Source: an uncultured Micavibrio sp. (GTDB lineage: Bacteria; Pseudomonadota; Alphaproteobacteria; Micavibrionales; UBA1664). From it: a DNA stretch of 15,271 bases. The translations under genes and the position numbers were made by a program. Shown one piece after another: positions 6,415 to 14,239 of the stretch (positions within the stretch are counted from its first letter, which is position 1; every line of letters begins with the position of its first letter). Location of the stretch: positions 1 through 15,271 of the forward strand of contig CALBME010000140.1 in NCBI GenBank assembly GCA_937896295.1, given 5' to 3'. The notes beneath the pieces are model-generated. The model was given only the letters and a program-made list of their open reading frames with translations, was not told the DNA's origin and made no database searches.

Positions 6415-7410
6415 ATGACCAAGAAACAGGACAGCAAGCGTAAAAAACTTCTCAAAAAAATCGGCACCCCTTCCCGCAAGGGCGAGGCCGTGCGTCACTT
6501 CATCAATCTCAATGACATCGGCGCGGAAACACTGCGCCAGATCCTCAAGAATGCACACCGCCTCAAGCGCGAGAAATACCGTCACGTCCAGATTTTCCAG
6601 GGCCAGACCCTGGCCATGATCTTTGACAAACCCTCGACCCGCACGCGCGTGTCATTTGAAACCGGTTTCAAACAGATGGGCGGCCACACCGTCGTTCTCG
6701 ACAAGGGGTCGATGCAGCTGGGCGGAAGCGGCGAAACCATTCACGATACGTCCAAGGTCATGTCGCGCATGGTCGATGCCATCATGATTCGCGTATCCAG
6801 CCACGAAGATGTGGAAGAACTGGCAAAACACGCAACCGTGCCCGTCATCAACGCGCTGACCAATGCATCGCACCCCTGCCAGATCATGGCCGACCTGATG
6901 ACGATCGAGGAACACGGCAAGAAACTGGACAAAACACTGCAGGTGACATGGGTGGGCGACGACAACAACGTCTCGCGCACCTTCGCACAGGCCGCCGGTC
7001 TGTTCGGCTTTAAAATGGTCATGTCCGCGCCCGAGCATCTGTTGCTGGAAGGCGATGAATACAAACATGCCAATGTCACCATTGTGCGCGACCCGAAAAA
7101 GGCCGTCAAAGGCGCCGACGTAGTCGTCACGGATACGTGGACATCCATGGGACAGGCGAAAAAAGACAACGCCCCGTTCGAGCCGTACCAGGTCAACGAG
7201 GCGCTGATGAAACGCGCCAAACCCGATGCCATCTTCATGCACTGCCTGCCCGCCCATCGCGGCGAGGAAGTCACCGACACCGTCATGGACGGCCCCCAAA
7301 GCGTGGTTTTTGACGAGGCAGAAAACCGCCTCCACGCCCAGAAAGCCATCCTCGCATGGGCTCTTGCAAAATCCCGCGTACGGGTTACACAACCTTCAGC
7401 AAAACCGTAA
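6415..7410 (+). CDS. argF: Ornithine carbamoyltransferase
   Basis: This cytoplasmic enzyme makes citrulline from ornithine and carbamoyl phosphate, the sixth step of arginine synthesis. It shows the carbamoyl-phosphate loop KPSTRTRVSFE (72-82), HPCQ (153-156), the ornithine-binding SMG (245-247) and HCLPAHRGEEV (276-286). From ATG 6415 (AGGA 7 nt upstream, 9 nt after the GNAT stop) the product is 331 aa with a Lys-rich 26-residue N-terminal extension. An in-frame GTG at 6490, preceded by AAGGG (6478-6482), would give 306 aa starting at xRHFINLND, the usual family start and length. Both starts are plausible. It is co-transcribed with argG 11 nt downstream. Confidence 0.97.
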   Translation: MTKKQDSKRKKLLKKIGTPSRKGEAVRHFINLNDIGAETLRQILKNAHRLKREKYRHVQIFQGQTLAMIFDKPSTRTRVSFETGFKQMGGHTVVLDKGSMQLGGSGETIHDTSKVMSRMVDAIMIRVSSHEDVEELAKHATVPVINALTNASHPCQIMADLMTIEEHGKKLDKTLQVTWVGDDNNVSRTFAQAAGLFGFKMVMSAPEHLLLEGDEYKHANVTIVRDPKKAVKGADVVVTDTWTSMGQAKKDNAPFEPYQVNEALMKRAKPDAIFMHCLPAHRGEEVTDTVMDGPQSVVFDEAENRLHAQKAILAWALAKSRVRVTQPSAKP

Positions 7411-7421
7411 GGAAAATGAAT

Positions 7422-8648
7422 ATGTCCAAAGGTAAAATCGTTCTCGCCTACTCCGGTGGCCTCGACACGTCCGTCATCCTGAAATGGCTTCTGGAAGAAG
7501 GCTATGAGGTCATCGCCTTCCTGGCCGATGTCGGCCAGAAGGAAGACTTTGAAGCCGCAAAGGCAAAGGCGCTTAAGATCGGCGCATCAAAGGTTTATAT
7601 CGAAGACCTCAAGAAAGAGTTTGTTACCGACTACATCTATGAGGCGGTCAAGGCCAACGCCCTGTACGAAGGCCGCTACCTGCTGGGCACATCCCTCGCC
7701 CGTCCGCCCATCGCCAAGGCCCAGATCGAAGTGGCCAAGAAAGAAGGCGCGCAGTTCGTCGGCCACGGCGCCACCGGCAAAGGCAACGACCAGGTTCGGT
7801 TCGAGCTGACCTATTACGCGCTCAAACCCGATATCAAGGTCATCTCGCCCTGGAAGACACCGGAATTCCTCAACCGTTTCCGCGGCCGTACCGACATGCT
7901 GAACTATGCCGAACAATACGGCATTCCCGTTTCGGCCACGCTGAAGAAACCGTATTCGGAAGACGAAAACCTTCTGCACATCAGCCACGAAGCCGGCATT
8001 CTCGAAGACGCGACCGTCCCCTGCCCCGAAGATGTGTATTCGTGGACCGTTGCCCCGGAAAAGGCGCCGGATACGCCCGAGATTCTGGACATCACCTTCA
8101 AATCCGGCGTACCGGTCAAGGTGGAAAACAAAACAGACGACACCACCCACACCGACCCGCTGGAATCGTTCAAATACCTGAACGACATTGGCGGCCGTCA
8201 CGGCATTGGCCGTCTCGACATGGTGGAAAACCGTTTCGTCGGTCTGAAATCGCGCGGCGTCTACGAAACGCCCGCCGGCACGATCCTGTATTGCGCGCAC
8301 CGCGATCTGGAAGGCATGACGATGGACCGCGAAGTCACGCGCCTGCGTGATGAACTGGCCCTTAAATTCGCTGAACTGGCGTATTACGGTTTCTGGTTCG
8401 CGCCGGAAATGGATATCGTCCGCGCCGCGATCAACCAGTCGCAAAAAGGCATCGACGGCACGGTGACGGTCAAGCTGTACAAGGGCTCGGCATACGCCAT
8501 CGCCCGCACCTCGCCCGTATCGCTGTACAACCCCGAGCTTTCGTCCATGGACGAAGCTGGCGGTTACGATCAGCAGGACGCGGTCGGCTTCATCAAACTT
8601 AATGCCCTGCGCCTGCGCAGCTACGGTACGGTGCACGGCAAAAAATGA
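7422..8648 (+). CDS. argG: Argininosuccinate synthase
   Basis: This 408-aa cytoplasmic ATP-dependent enzyme joins citrulline and aspartate to argininosuccinate. The N-terminal PP-loop AYSGGLDTS (9-17) binds the ATP phosphates. LLGTSLARPPIAKAQIEVA, HGATGKGNDQVRFE and the SPWK segment are family hallmarks. ATG 7422 is chosen because AAGGA (7409-7413) lies 8 nt upstream; an in-frame ATG at 7416 is only 2 nt from that site, and the TTG-to-ATG stretch from 7356 would overlap argF. The stop overlaps the argH start (ATGA, 8645-8648), so the two are translationally coupled. Confidence 0.97.
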   Translation: MSKGKIVLAYSGGLDTSVILKWLLEEGYEVIAFLADVGQKEDFEAAKAKALKIGASKVYIEDLKKEFVTDYIYEAVKANALYEGRYLLGTSLARPPIAKAQIEVAKKEGAQFVGHGATGKGNDQVRFELTYYALKPDIKVISPWKTPEFLNRFRGRTDMLNYAEQYGIPVSATLKKPYSEDENLLHISHEAGILEDATVPCPEDVYSWTVAPEKAPDTPEILDITFKSGVPVKVENKTDDTTHTDPLESFKYLNDIGGRHGIGRLDMVENRFVGLKSRGVYETPAGTILYCAHRDLEGMTMDREVTRLRDELALKFAELAYYGFWFAPEMDIVRAAINQSQKGIDGTVTVKLYKGSAYAIARTSPVSLYNPELSSMDEAGGYDQQDAVGFIKLNALRLRSYGTVHGKK

Positions 8649-9982
8649 GCACGGACACGAAAAAAACCAGCGCGATCTGGGGCGGCCGTTTCGAGGCCGG
8701 ACCGGATGCCGTCATGGACGCGATCAACGTTTCGATCGATGTCGACAAGCGGATGTACAAACAGGACATCGCTGGTTCCCGTGCGCATTGCAAAATGTTG
8801 AAGGCTAAAAACATCATCCCTGCGGCTGATGCCGACGCCATCCTGAAAGGCCTCGATCAGGTCGAGGCCGAAATCGATGCGGGCACGTTTGAATTCAAAC
8901 GCGCCTATGAAGACATTCACATGAATGTCGAGGCGCGTTTAACCGAAATCATCGGGCCCGTCGCCGGACGCCTGCATACCGCGCGTTCACGCAACGACCA
9001 GGTGGCCACAGACTTTCGCCTGTGGACCCGGGACGCTGTAGACGGCCTGATCCGCCAGATCGATTCCTGCGTAACCGCCCTGAACACTCAGGCAGGCAAA
9101 AACAAAACCACGATCATGCCGGGCTTTACCCATCTTCAGGTGGCCCAGCCCGTGACGCTGGCGCTGCATCTCGACGCCTATGTCCAGATGCTGCTGCGTG
9201 ACCGCGCGCGTTTTGAAGACGCACGCAAGCGCGTGAATGAAAGCCCGCTGGGCGCTGCCGCCCTTGCCGGCACGTCCTATCCTATCGACCGGAACATGAC
9301 CGCAAAGGACATGGGTTTCGACCGCCCCCTGTCCAACACCATGGACGCCGTCGCCTCACGCGATTTCGCGCTTGAGGTGATGGCCGCCATCGCCATCTGC
9401 GGTACGCACCTCTCCCGCCTCGCCGAGGAAATCGTGCTGTGGTCGACCCCGCAATTCGGTTTCATCCGCCTGTCGGACGGTTTTTCAAGCGGATCGTCCA
9501 TCATGCCGCAGAAACGCAACCCCGACGCAGCCGAGCTGGTGCGTGCCAAGACGGGGCGCATGAACGGCAACCTCATCGCCCTGCTCACCGTGATGAAGGG
9601 GCTGCCGCTGGCCTATAACAAGGACATGCAGGAAGACAAGGCCGCGATGTTCGAATCGGTGGACGCCCTGTCCCTGAGCCTGGCGGCAACCGCCGGCATG
9701 ATCGAGGGCATGACCGTCAACGCGCATGTCATGGCCGCCGCCGCCGAGGGCGGATACGCCACGGCAACCGAACTGGCCGATTGGATGGTCCAGACCCTGG
9801 GCGTCCCCTTCCGCGACGCTCATCACGCCACAGGTGCCGCCGTTAAAATGGCGGAAAACAAGGGTGTGCGCCTTGACCAGCTGACTCTGGCCGACCTGCA
9901 ATCCATCGATCCGCGCATTACGGAAGACGCACGCGCCGTGCTGTCGGCCCCCGCCGCGCTCAAGCGTAGAAAACTGATCTGA
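8645..9982 (+). CDS. argH: Argininosuccinate lyase
   Basis: This 445-aa cytoplasmic homotetrameric lyase splits argininosuccinate into arginine and fumarate, the last step of the pathway. It begins with the typical WGGRF (12-16). It carries HTARSRNDQV (111-120), THLQVAQPVT with the catalytic His163, and the fumarase/aspartase superfamily signature GSSIMPQKRNP (283-293) with its mobile-loop serine. The C-terminus lacks a fused acetyltransferase domain such as the one in the known ArgH(A) fusions; a separate GNAT is instead the first gene of the operon. No terminator separates it from yejF 20 nt later. Confidence 0.97.
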   Translation: MSTDTKKTSAIWGGRFEAGPDAVMDAINVSIDVDKRMYKQDIAGSRAHCKMLKAKNIIPAADADAILKGLDQVEAEIDAGTFEFKRAYEDIHMNVEARLTEIIGPVAGRLHTARSRNDQVATDFRLWTRDAVDGLIRQIDSCVTALNTQAGKNKTTIMPGFTHLQVAQPVTLALHLDAYVQMLLRDRARFEDARKRVNESPLGAAALAGTSYPIDRNMTAKDMGFDRPLSNTMDAVASRDFALEVMAAIAICGTHLSRLAEEIVLWSTPQFGFIRLSDGFSSGSSIMPQKRNPDAAELVRAKTGRMNGNLIALLTVMKGLPLAYNKDMQEDKAAMFESVDALSLSLAATAGMIEGMTVNAHVMAAAAEGGYATATELADWMVQTLGVPFRDAHHATGAAVKMAENKGVRLDQLTLADLQSIDPRITEDARAVLSAPAALKRRKLI

Positions 9983-10002
9983 AACGCCCTATAGTCTTGG
10001 GC

Positions 10003-11628
10003 ATGCTGCAGGCATCTCCGATTCTGTCGATCAACGACCTTGATATCACCTTCCGCACGGGCAAGGACCGCACCTTCCATGCCGTGAAGGGCGCAAAGCT
10101 CGAACTGCGCAAGGGCGAAACGCTGGCGCTTGTGGGCGAGTCCGGTTCGGGCAAATCGGTGACCGCACTGTCGATCATGCAGCTGCTGTCCAAAAACGCG
10201 ACCGTCTATGGCGACCATTCGCAAGTCCTGTTCGAAGGCACCAACCTGATCGGCAAGGGCGAAACCTATATGCGTGTCATCCGTGGCACGCGGATCGGCA
10301 TGATTTTCCAGGAGCCGATGACGGCCCTCAACCCCCTGCATTCGATTGAGCGTCAGATTTCAGAAATGCTGACTGTTCACGGCAACATGAACGCGGCACA
10401 GGCGCGCGCGCGCGTACTGGAACTGCTGGACCTTGTCGGCCTGCATCGGCTCAAGGAACGGCTGGGCGCATACCCGCACGAACTCTCGGGCGGTCAGCGC
10501 CAGCGTGTCATGATCGCCATGGCACTTGCCAACAATCCCGACATCCTGATTGCCGACGAACCCACCACCGCCCTCGACGTCACGGTACAGGCCCAGATTC
10601 TGGAACTGATGAAATCGATTCAGGAAAAACTGGGCATGGCTATCCTGCTGATCACCCATGACCTGACTATCGTGCGCAAAATGGCCGACCGTGTCGCCAT
10701 CATGAAGCTGGGCGAAATCGTCGAACAGGGCCAGACGGAACACGTCTTTGCGCAGCCCCAGCACGACTACACCAAAAAACTTCTGGCGGCGCAGCCGCGC
10801 GGCCACGCACGCCCTCTCGCCGCCAATGCGCCTGTGATCGTCCAGGCCGATAATATCAAGGTTCACTTCCCCATCAAAAAAGGCCTGCTGGGCCGTACGG
10901 TTGATTACGTGCGCGCGGTTGACGGCGTCTCCCTAAAAATCCGTGCTGGCGAAACGCTGGGCATCGTGGGCGAGTCAGGCTCGGGCAAAACCACTCTTGG
11001 TTTTGGCATACTGCGCCTCAACCGTGCGCAGGGAACCATCATTCTGGACGGTCAGGATATTTCCAGCATCGGCGGGCGCGACCTGCGCCGCCTTCGTTCT
11101 GACATGCAGATCGTCTTTCAGGACCCGTTCAGCTCCCTCTCGCCACGTATGTCGGCGGCGGAGATTATTGCCGAGGGCCTGACCATCCACCGCCCCGACC
11201 TTAACGCGGCCCAGCGCGACGACATCGTGGTCGGCGCCATGCGCGATGTGCAGCTCGACCCCGAAACCCGCCACCGCTACCCGCATGAATTCTCGGGCGG
11301 ACAGCGCCAGCGTATCGCCATCGCCCGTGCCCTGGTTCTGGAACCCAAGCTGCTGGTGCTGGACGAACCCACATCCGCCCTGGACATGTCCGTACAGGCG
11401 GAGGTCGTGGACCTGCTCAGAAACCTGCAGGAACGCCGGAATCTGGCCTATCTGTTCATTTCACACGATTTGCGGGTGGTCCGGGCGCTGGCCCATCAGG
11501 TCATGGTCCTGAAGGACGGCAAGGTGATCGAGGAAGGCCCGGCGGCCACGCTTTTTGCCGCCCCCCAGACCGATTATACCCGGGCCCTGATGGCCGCCGC
11601 CTTCGATATTACGGCCAAAGCGGCCTGA
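10003..11628 (+). CDS. yejF: Peptide ABC transporter ATP-binding protein YejF (two ATPase domains)
   Basis: This 541-aa fused double ATPase drives the YejB-YejE importer from the cytoplasmic face. Domain 1 has Walker A GESGSGKS (45-52), Q-loop IFQEP, signature LSGGQRQRV (about 162-170), Walker B ILIADEPTTALD (about 182-193) and ITHDL. Domain 2 has Walker A GESGSGKT (about 323-330), VFQDP, FSGGQRQRI (about 430-438), LLVLDEPTSALD (about 450-461) and ISHDL. Both halves keep all catalytic motifs. ATG 10003 is preferred over an in-frame TTG at 9997; neither has a good ribosome binding site. In E. coli this gene follows yejE; here seven genes intervene and it lies 20 nt after argH, probably in the arginine transcript. 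Confidence 0.96.
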   Translation: MLQASPILSINDLDITFRTGKDRTFHAVKGAKLELRKGETLALVGESGSGKSVTALSIMQLLSKNATVYGDHSQVLFEGTNLIGKGETYMRVIRGTRIGMIFQEPMTALNPLHSIERQISEMLTVHGNMNAAQARARVLELLDLVGLHRLKERLGAYPHELSGGQRQRVMIAMALANNPDILIADEPTTALDVTVQAQILELMKSIQEKLGMAILLITHDLTIVRKMADRVAIMKLGEIVEQGQTEHVFAQPQHDYTKKLLAAQPRGHARPLAANAPVIVQADNIKVHFPIKKGLLGRTVDYVRAVDGVSLKIRAGETLGIVGESGSGKTTLGFGILRLNRAQGTIILDGQDISSIGGRDLRRLRSDMQIVFQDPFSSLSPRMSAAEIIAEGLTIHRPDLNAAQRDDIVVGAMRDVQLDPETRHRYPHEFSGGQRQRIAIARALVLEPKLLVLDEPTSALDMSVQAEVVDLLRNLQERRNLAYLFISHDLRVVRALAHQVMVLKDGKVIEEGPAATLFAAPQTDYTRALMAAAFDITAKAA

Positions 11629-11655
11629 AATTCGCTGAAACACCCTCTAAAAAGC

Positions 11656-11684
11656 TTGCCAAGACCCTGAAATGACGCCATAAA
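11656..11684 (+). promoter_or_regulatory. Candidate rpsU promoter
   Basis: TTGCCA (11656-11661) and CATAAA (11679-11684) are separated by exactly 17 nt, predicting a start near 11691. The -10 box sits in the loop of an imperfect hairpin, ATGACGCC (11672-11679) with GGCGCCAT (11685-11692, one mismatch), followed by TTTT at 11699-11702. That hairpin could act as a weak terminator for yejF. Confidence 0.55.
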
Positions 11685-11703
11685 GGCGCCATTCAACCTT
11701 TTC

Positions 11704-11719
11704 CCCGTGCGATCACGGG
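11704..11719 (+). promoter_or_regulatory. Hairpin in the rpsU 5' leader
   Basis: CCCGTG (11704-11709) pairs perfectly with CACGGG (11714-11719) around CGAT. It lies between the predicted start site and the Shine-Dalgarno. It may stabilise the transcript or take part in autogenous control; nothing in the sequence decides this. Confidence 0.4.
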
Positions 11720-11743
11720 CATTCCTCGGAAGGAGGGATTTGT

Positions 11744-11944
11744 TTGGTTCAGGTATCCGTGCGTGACAATAACGTCGATCAGGCGTTGCGCGCTCTGAAG
11801 AAAAAACTGCAGCGTGAAGGCGTTTTCCGCGAGATGAAACTTCGTAAACACTACGAAAAGCCGTCCGAGAAAAAGAAACGCGAAGCGTCCGAAGCTGTGC
11901 GCCGCTGGCGCAAGATGGAACGCAAACGCAAAGACCGCAACTAA
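11744..11944 (+). CDS. rpsU: 30S ribosomal protein S21 (TTG start)
   Basis: This 66-aa, very basic protein of the small ribosomal subunit helps start mRNA binding. The sequence xVQVSVRDNNVDQALRALKKKLQREGVFREMKLRKHYEKPS is a clear S21, with a Lys/Arg-rich helical tail. The conserved N-terminus MVQV fixes the start at TTG 11744, preceded by a perfect AGGAGG (11731-11736) with a 7-nt spacer. The pairing of a strong Shine-Dalgarno with a weak start codon is notable. It is monocistronic, with its own promoter and terminator. Confidence 0.95.
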   Translation: MVQVSVRDNNVDQALRALKKKLQREGVFREMKLRKHYEKPSEKKKREASEAVRRWRKMERKRKDRN

Positions 11945-11960
11945 GCGTCTTGTCGTTTCA

Positions 11961-13448
11961 TTACTGAGGATTGAAACCGCCGGGCTTCCCGGCGGTTTTT
12001 TCTTGTCCGTGATTGTCTGCATCACGAAGACGCCCGGCGCGGATCACCTGATCCAGTTTTGCGACAAGCGTCTTGTCGATCGGGGGAACCCACGCGTAAT
12101 CGGCCAGATCAATATCGTACTTCCCTTTTTGTCCCAGCATGCGGCTGGCGACGGCTTCCGCCAGTCCCATGGCATTTTTGAATCCATGGCCCGAACAGGC
12201 CGAAATAACAACAACGCGATCGTTTTCGTTCAGTTCGTGCAGGGGAAGCGCCATAGCCATGTCCCCGCGCGTCAGGTTCAGAGAATCGACCGTATCCATC
12301 TGCGGATAACCGGCGGCGATCAGACGCCCCTGCGGTTCGTTGGTATAACGGCATGACTGGCCCATGGCGCCCACGCGCTGCATCCCGCGGATAAAGCGCG
12401 AGGAGAAATTATAAATCTCGTCCAGCTCCGCCCCGTGAACCTGACGAAGTTTTTTATCCGCCGGATCGCCGATATGCGCGCCCGTTTCGAACGCGCTTTT
12501 CACCATGCCGGGATGCATGCTGTTCGCCTGCGCCGAGAAGCCGTAATTATGTTTGATACCTTTATCGGTATGCTGGAACACGATGAAGTTGGGACTGTGC
12601 GCGGCATCCATGCGCTCGGGCTCATCGACATGGAACCACCCCACCACCTGGCGCTGGATGCGGAAATAATGATCAAGCCCGTCAGGCATGAAATCACGGA
12701 TCCATGCGCCCGTAGCCAGAACCAGCCTGTGTGCATCGATGGTGGCACCGCCGCGAAGAATGATTTCAACACCGTCCTTTTTATGGCGGAAGCCCTTCAT
12801 TTCGGTATTGGGCCGGTACTGAACACCATAAAGCTGCGCCAGCAGGCGCTGCGCCATCACGCAGCGTTCGGGAAACAAGGTGCCTGAACCGGACTCGTAA
12901 TAGGCCGCAATCCTGTCCAGTTCGGCATCCCTGATCATGTATCCGGGAAAACGCTCCGCCACTTCGCGTCCGCTTAAAACTTCATGATCGATACCAGCGC
13001 TGACGGCATTGTCGATCGTACTCTGCACGAAATCGGCGACATTATGCGCACTACCCTTCTCGCCTTTTGGTCCCATGACCAGCAGGCCTGTCTGGTGGAA
13101 CATCATGTCGTCGTAATAAAGCTCGCGCAGAATCTTGGAAATGCGCGCCATGTGCGGGGTACTGGATTCCCGGAACCGTTTTTGCAATTCGGAATATTCA
13201 TGAACCGATGCCTGCGCCGTTTTGGTCAGGAACGGCGCCTCCGCATTGGCAAAACGGGTAATGCGCGTATCGCCATGGCTGGAACCATACGTATTCGGTG
13301 ATCCATAGCGTTCGAGCAGGATGATTTTCTGTTTTGATTTCGCACGGCGCAGCTTGCGTCCAAGCATATAGGCCAGCGCCGTTCCATGAACGCCGCCCCC
13401 TGCGATGACGATGGGTTTGCTGTCTGCGGGCATGGGGCAATCTCGCAT
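11961..13448 (-). CDS. FAD-dependent oxidoreductase, monomeric sarcosine oxidase / N-methyltryptophan oxidase-like
   Basis: This 495-aa cytoplasmic flavoenzyme of the DAO family oxidises an amine or N-methyl amino acid, making H2O2 or passing electrons on. The N-terminal FAD-binding loop is IVIAGGGVHGTALA (13-26). YGSSHGDTRITRFA matches the MSOX/SolA hallmark, and KHNYGF places Lys299 at the position of the oxygen-activating lysine. SCRYTNEPQGRLI places Cys366 at the covalent-flavin cysteine of MSOX, and SACSGHGFKNA closes the FAD site. It is about 100 residues longer than MSOX. ATG 13448 follows a GGGGGG run by 7 nt; a second ATG at 13433 is possible. It stands alone and converges on rpsU. 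The substrate is unknown. Confidence 0.88.
   Translation of the reverse strand: MRDCPMPADSKPIVIAGGGVHGTALAYMLGRKLRRAKSKQKIILLERYGSPNTYGSSHGDTRITRFANAEAPFLTKTAQASVHEYSELQKRFRESSTPHMARISKILRELYYDDMMFHQTGLLVMGPKGEKGSAHNVADFVQSTIDNAVSAGIDHEVLSGREVAERFPGYMIRDAELDRIAAYYESGSGTLFPERCVMAQRLLAQLYGVQYRPNTEMKGFRHKKDGVEIILRGGATIDAHRLVLATGAWIRDFMPDGLDHYFRIQRQVVGWFHVDEPERMDAAHSPNFIVFQHTDKGIKHNYGFSAQANSMHPGMVKSAFETGAHIGDPADKKLRQVHGAELDEIYNFSSRFIRGMQRVGAMGQSCRYTNEPQGRLIAAGYPQMDTVDSLNLTRGDMAMALPLHELNENDRVVVISACSGHGFKNAMGLAEAVASRMLGQKGKYDIDLADYAWVPPIDKTLVAKLDQVIRAGRLRDADNHGQEKTAGKPGGFNPQ
11974..12001 (+). terminator. rpsU intrinsic terminator, inside the convergent gene
   Basis: AAACCGCCGGG (11974-11984) pairs perfectly with CCCGGCGGTTT (11988-11998) around CTT, and the T-run continues to 12001. 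It works for the + strand, 30 nt after the rpsU stop. The whole structure lies within the last codons of the minus-strand flavoenzyme gene. On the minus strand it is followed by TTTCAA, so it should be weak there. Confidence 0.92.
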
Positions 13449-13537
13449 GAAATCGCCCCCCGGTACAATAAAATTATGTAAATTAATGCCGTAATAACAG
13501 GCGCTTGAGGCTTATGCCGGAAAACAAACGGGTTTTC

Positions 13538-13987
13538 TTAAGCGGCGGCAGCGGATTTGCGCCCGCCGGACCACGGATTGACCGTCTTCAGCTGGGGCAC
13601 CGCGATGGAATCCTTCGTCACCAGATGAAGGTTATGTTTCAGCGCGAACGCCGCCTGCAGTCCCGCAATGGCGCTGACCGACTGATCCAGCTTTCCGGCA
13701 AGTGATCCCCAGAATGCAGCCACTTCCGGTGTCAGGTTCAGGATATGCCCTTTGAACCATGTCTGCATGTCGGTGAGGATCCAGCGCATCAGCGCGGTAC
13801 GGCGATCGGCATCAGCCACCTGCTCCAGCGCGGCCATAAGTTCACCGATCGTAATGGCGGATACATAGAATTTATCCTGATCGACACTTTCCATCCACGC
13901 CGTGACATCCGGCGACGGCTGAGGACGCAGTGTTTCCAGCAGTACCGATGTATCGAGAAGATAGCCCTCGGGCTGACGCACGCTCAC
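13538..13987 (-). CDS. vapC: VapC/FitB-type PIN-domain toxin, one acidic residue missing
   Basis: This 149-aa PIN-domain protein resembles FitB. Active VapC toxins are Mg-dependent RNases that cut tRNA or rRNA. It shows motif 1 LLDTSVL (Asp12), motif 2 AITIGELMAAL (Glu49), LHLVTKDS (Asp126) and the FitB-like VNPW near the C-terminus. Where relatives have 'ADGYIAATA' it reads AIAGLQAAFA, so the third metal-binding Asp is Ala108. The toxin may therefore be inactive or attenuated. It starts at an ATGA overlap (13984-13987) with the antitoxin, the usual antitoxin-first order. The C-terminal GGRKSAAAA is low complexity. Confidence 0.85.
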   Translation of the reverse strand: MSVRQPEGYLLDTSVLLETLRPQPSPDVTAWMESVDQDKFYVSAITIGELMAALEQVADADRRTALMRWILTDMQTWFKGHILNLTPEVAAFWGSLAGKLDQSVSAIAGLQAAFALKHNLHLVTKDSIAVPQLKTVNPWSGGRKSAAAA

Positions 13988-14229
13988 AGATTCACCTCGC
14001 GCAGTTTGCCTTTACGCTGGACGTCCATGTCCATGCCGGCCAGCGGCGATGTGCGCATCAGGGACATCAGAGATGGTTTTTGCTGTTGCAGCGCCTCGTA
14101 ATCACGCAAGGTCATGACCACGATTTCAGGCTTGCCACGCAGGGTGACCATGTGCGGTCCCTTGTTTTTTACAAGACGGACAAATTCAGAAAATTTCGCT
14201 TTTGCGTCCTGAAGACTCCACGCGTCCAT
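13984..14229 (-). CDS. vapB: Phd/YefM-type antitoxin (VapB)
   Basis: This 81-aa antitoxin has an N-terminal Phd fold: MDAWSLQDAKAKFSEFVRLV, then PHMVTLRGKPEIVVMTLRDYEAL (about 25-47), the 'VTxxGKPxAVLxSxxDYExL' pattern. Residues 50-81 should bind and block the PIN toxin. Such proteins also repress their own promoter by binding a palindrome; a perfect one lies directly upstream (14240-14267). A G-rich AGGGGGAGGG precedes the ATG by 3 nt. The stop overlaps the toxin start. Confidence 0.87.
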   Translation of the reverse strand: MDAWSLQDAKAKFSEFVRLVKNKGPHMVTLRGKPEIVVMTLRDYEALQQQKPSLMSLMRTSPLAGMDMDVQRKGKLREVNL

Positions 14230-14239
14230 GACCCTCCCC

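Noticed and set aside
7356..7421. Longer argG product starting at 7356 inside argF
   Set aside because: The extra residues are argF read in another frame; the conserved start and Shine-Dalgarno point to 7422.
7587..8636. Long minus-strand open frame (349 aa) opposite argG, and similar ones opposite the IMPase-like gene (1867-2838) and the amidohydrolase (4087-4986)
   Set aside because: They mirror highly conserved plus-strand genes, have compositionally skewed products and no motifs; they are expected by-products of GC-rich codon usage.
10403..10416. CGCGCGCG run suggesting Z-DNA
   Set aside because: It codes for an Ala/Arg stretch in YejF in an already GC-rich gene; too short to argue for structure.
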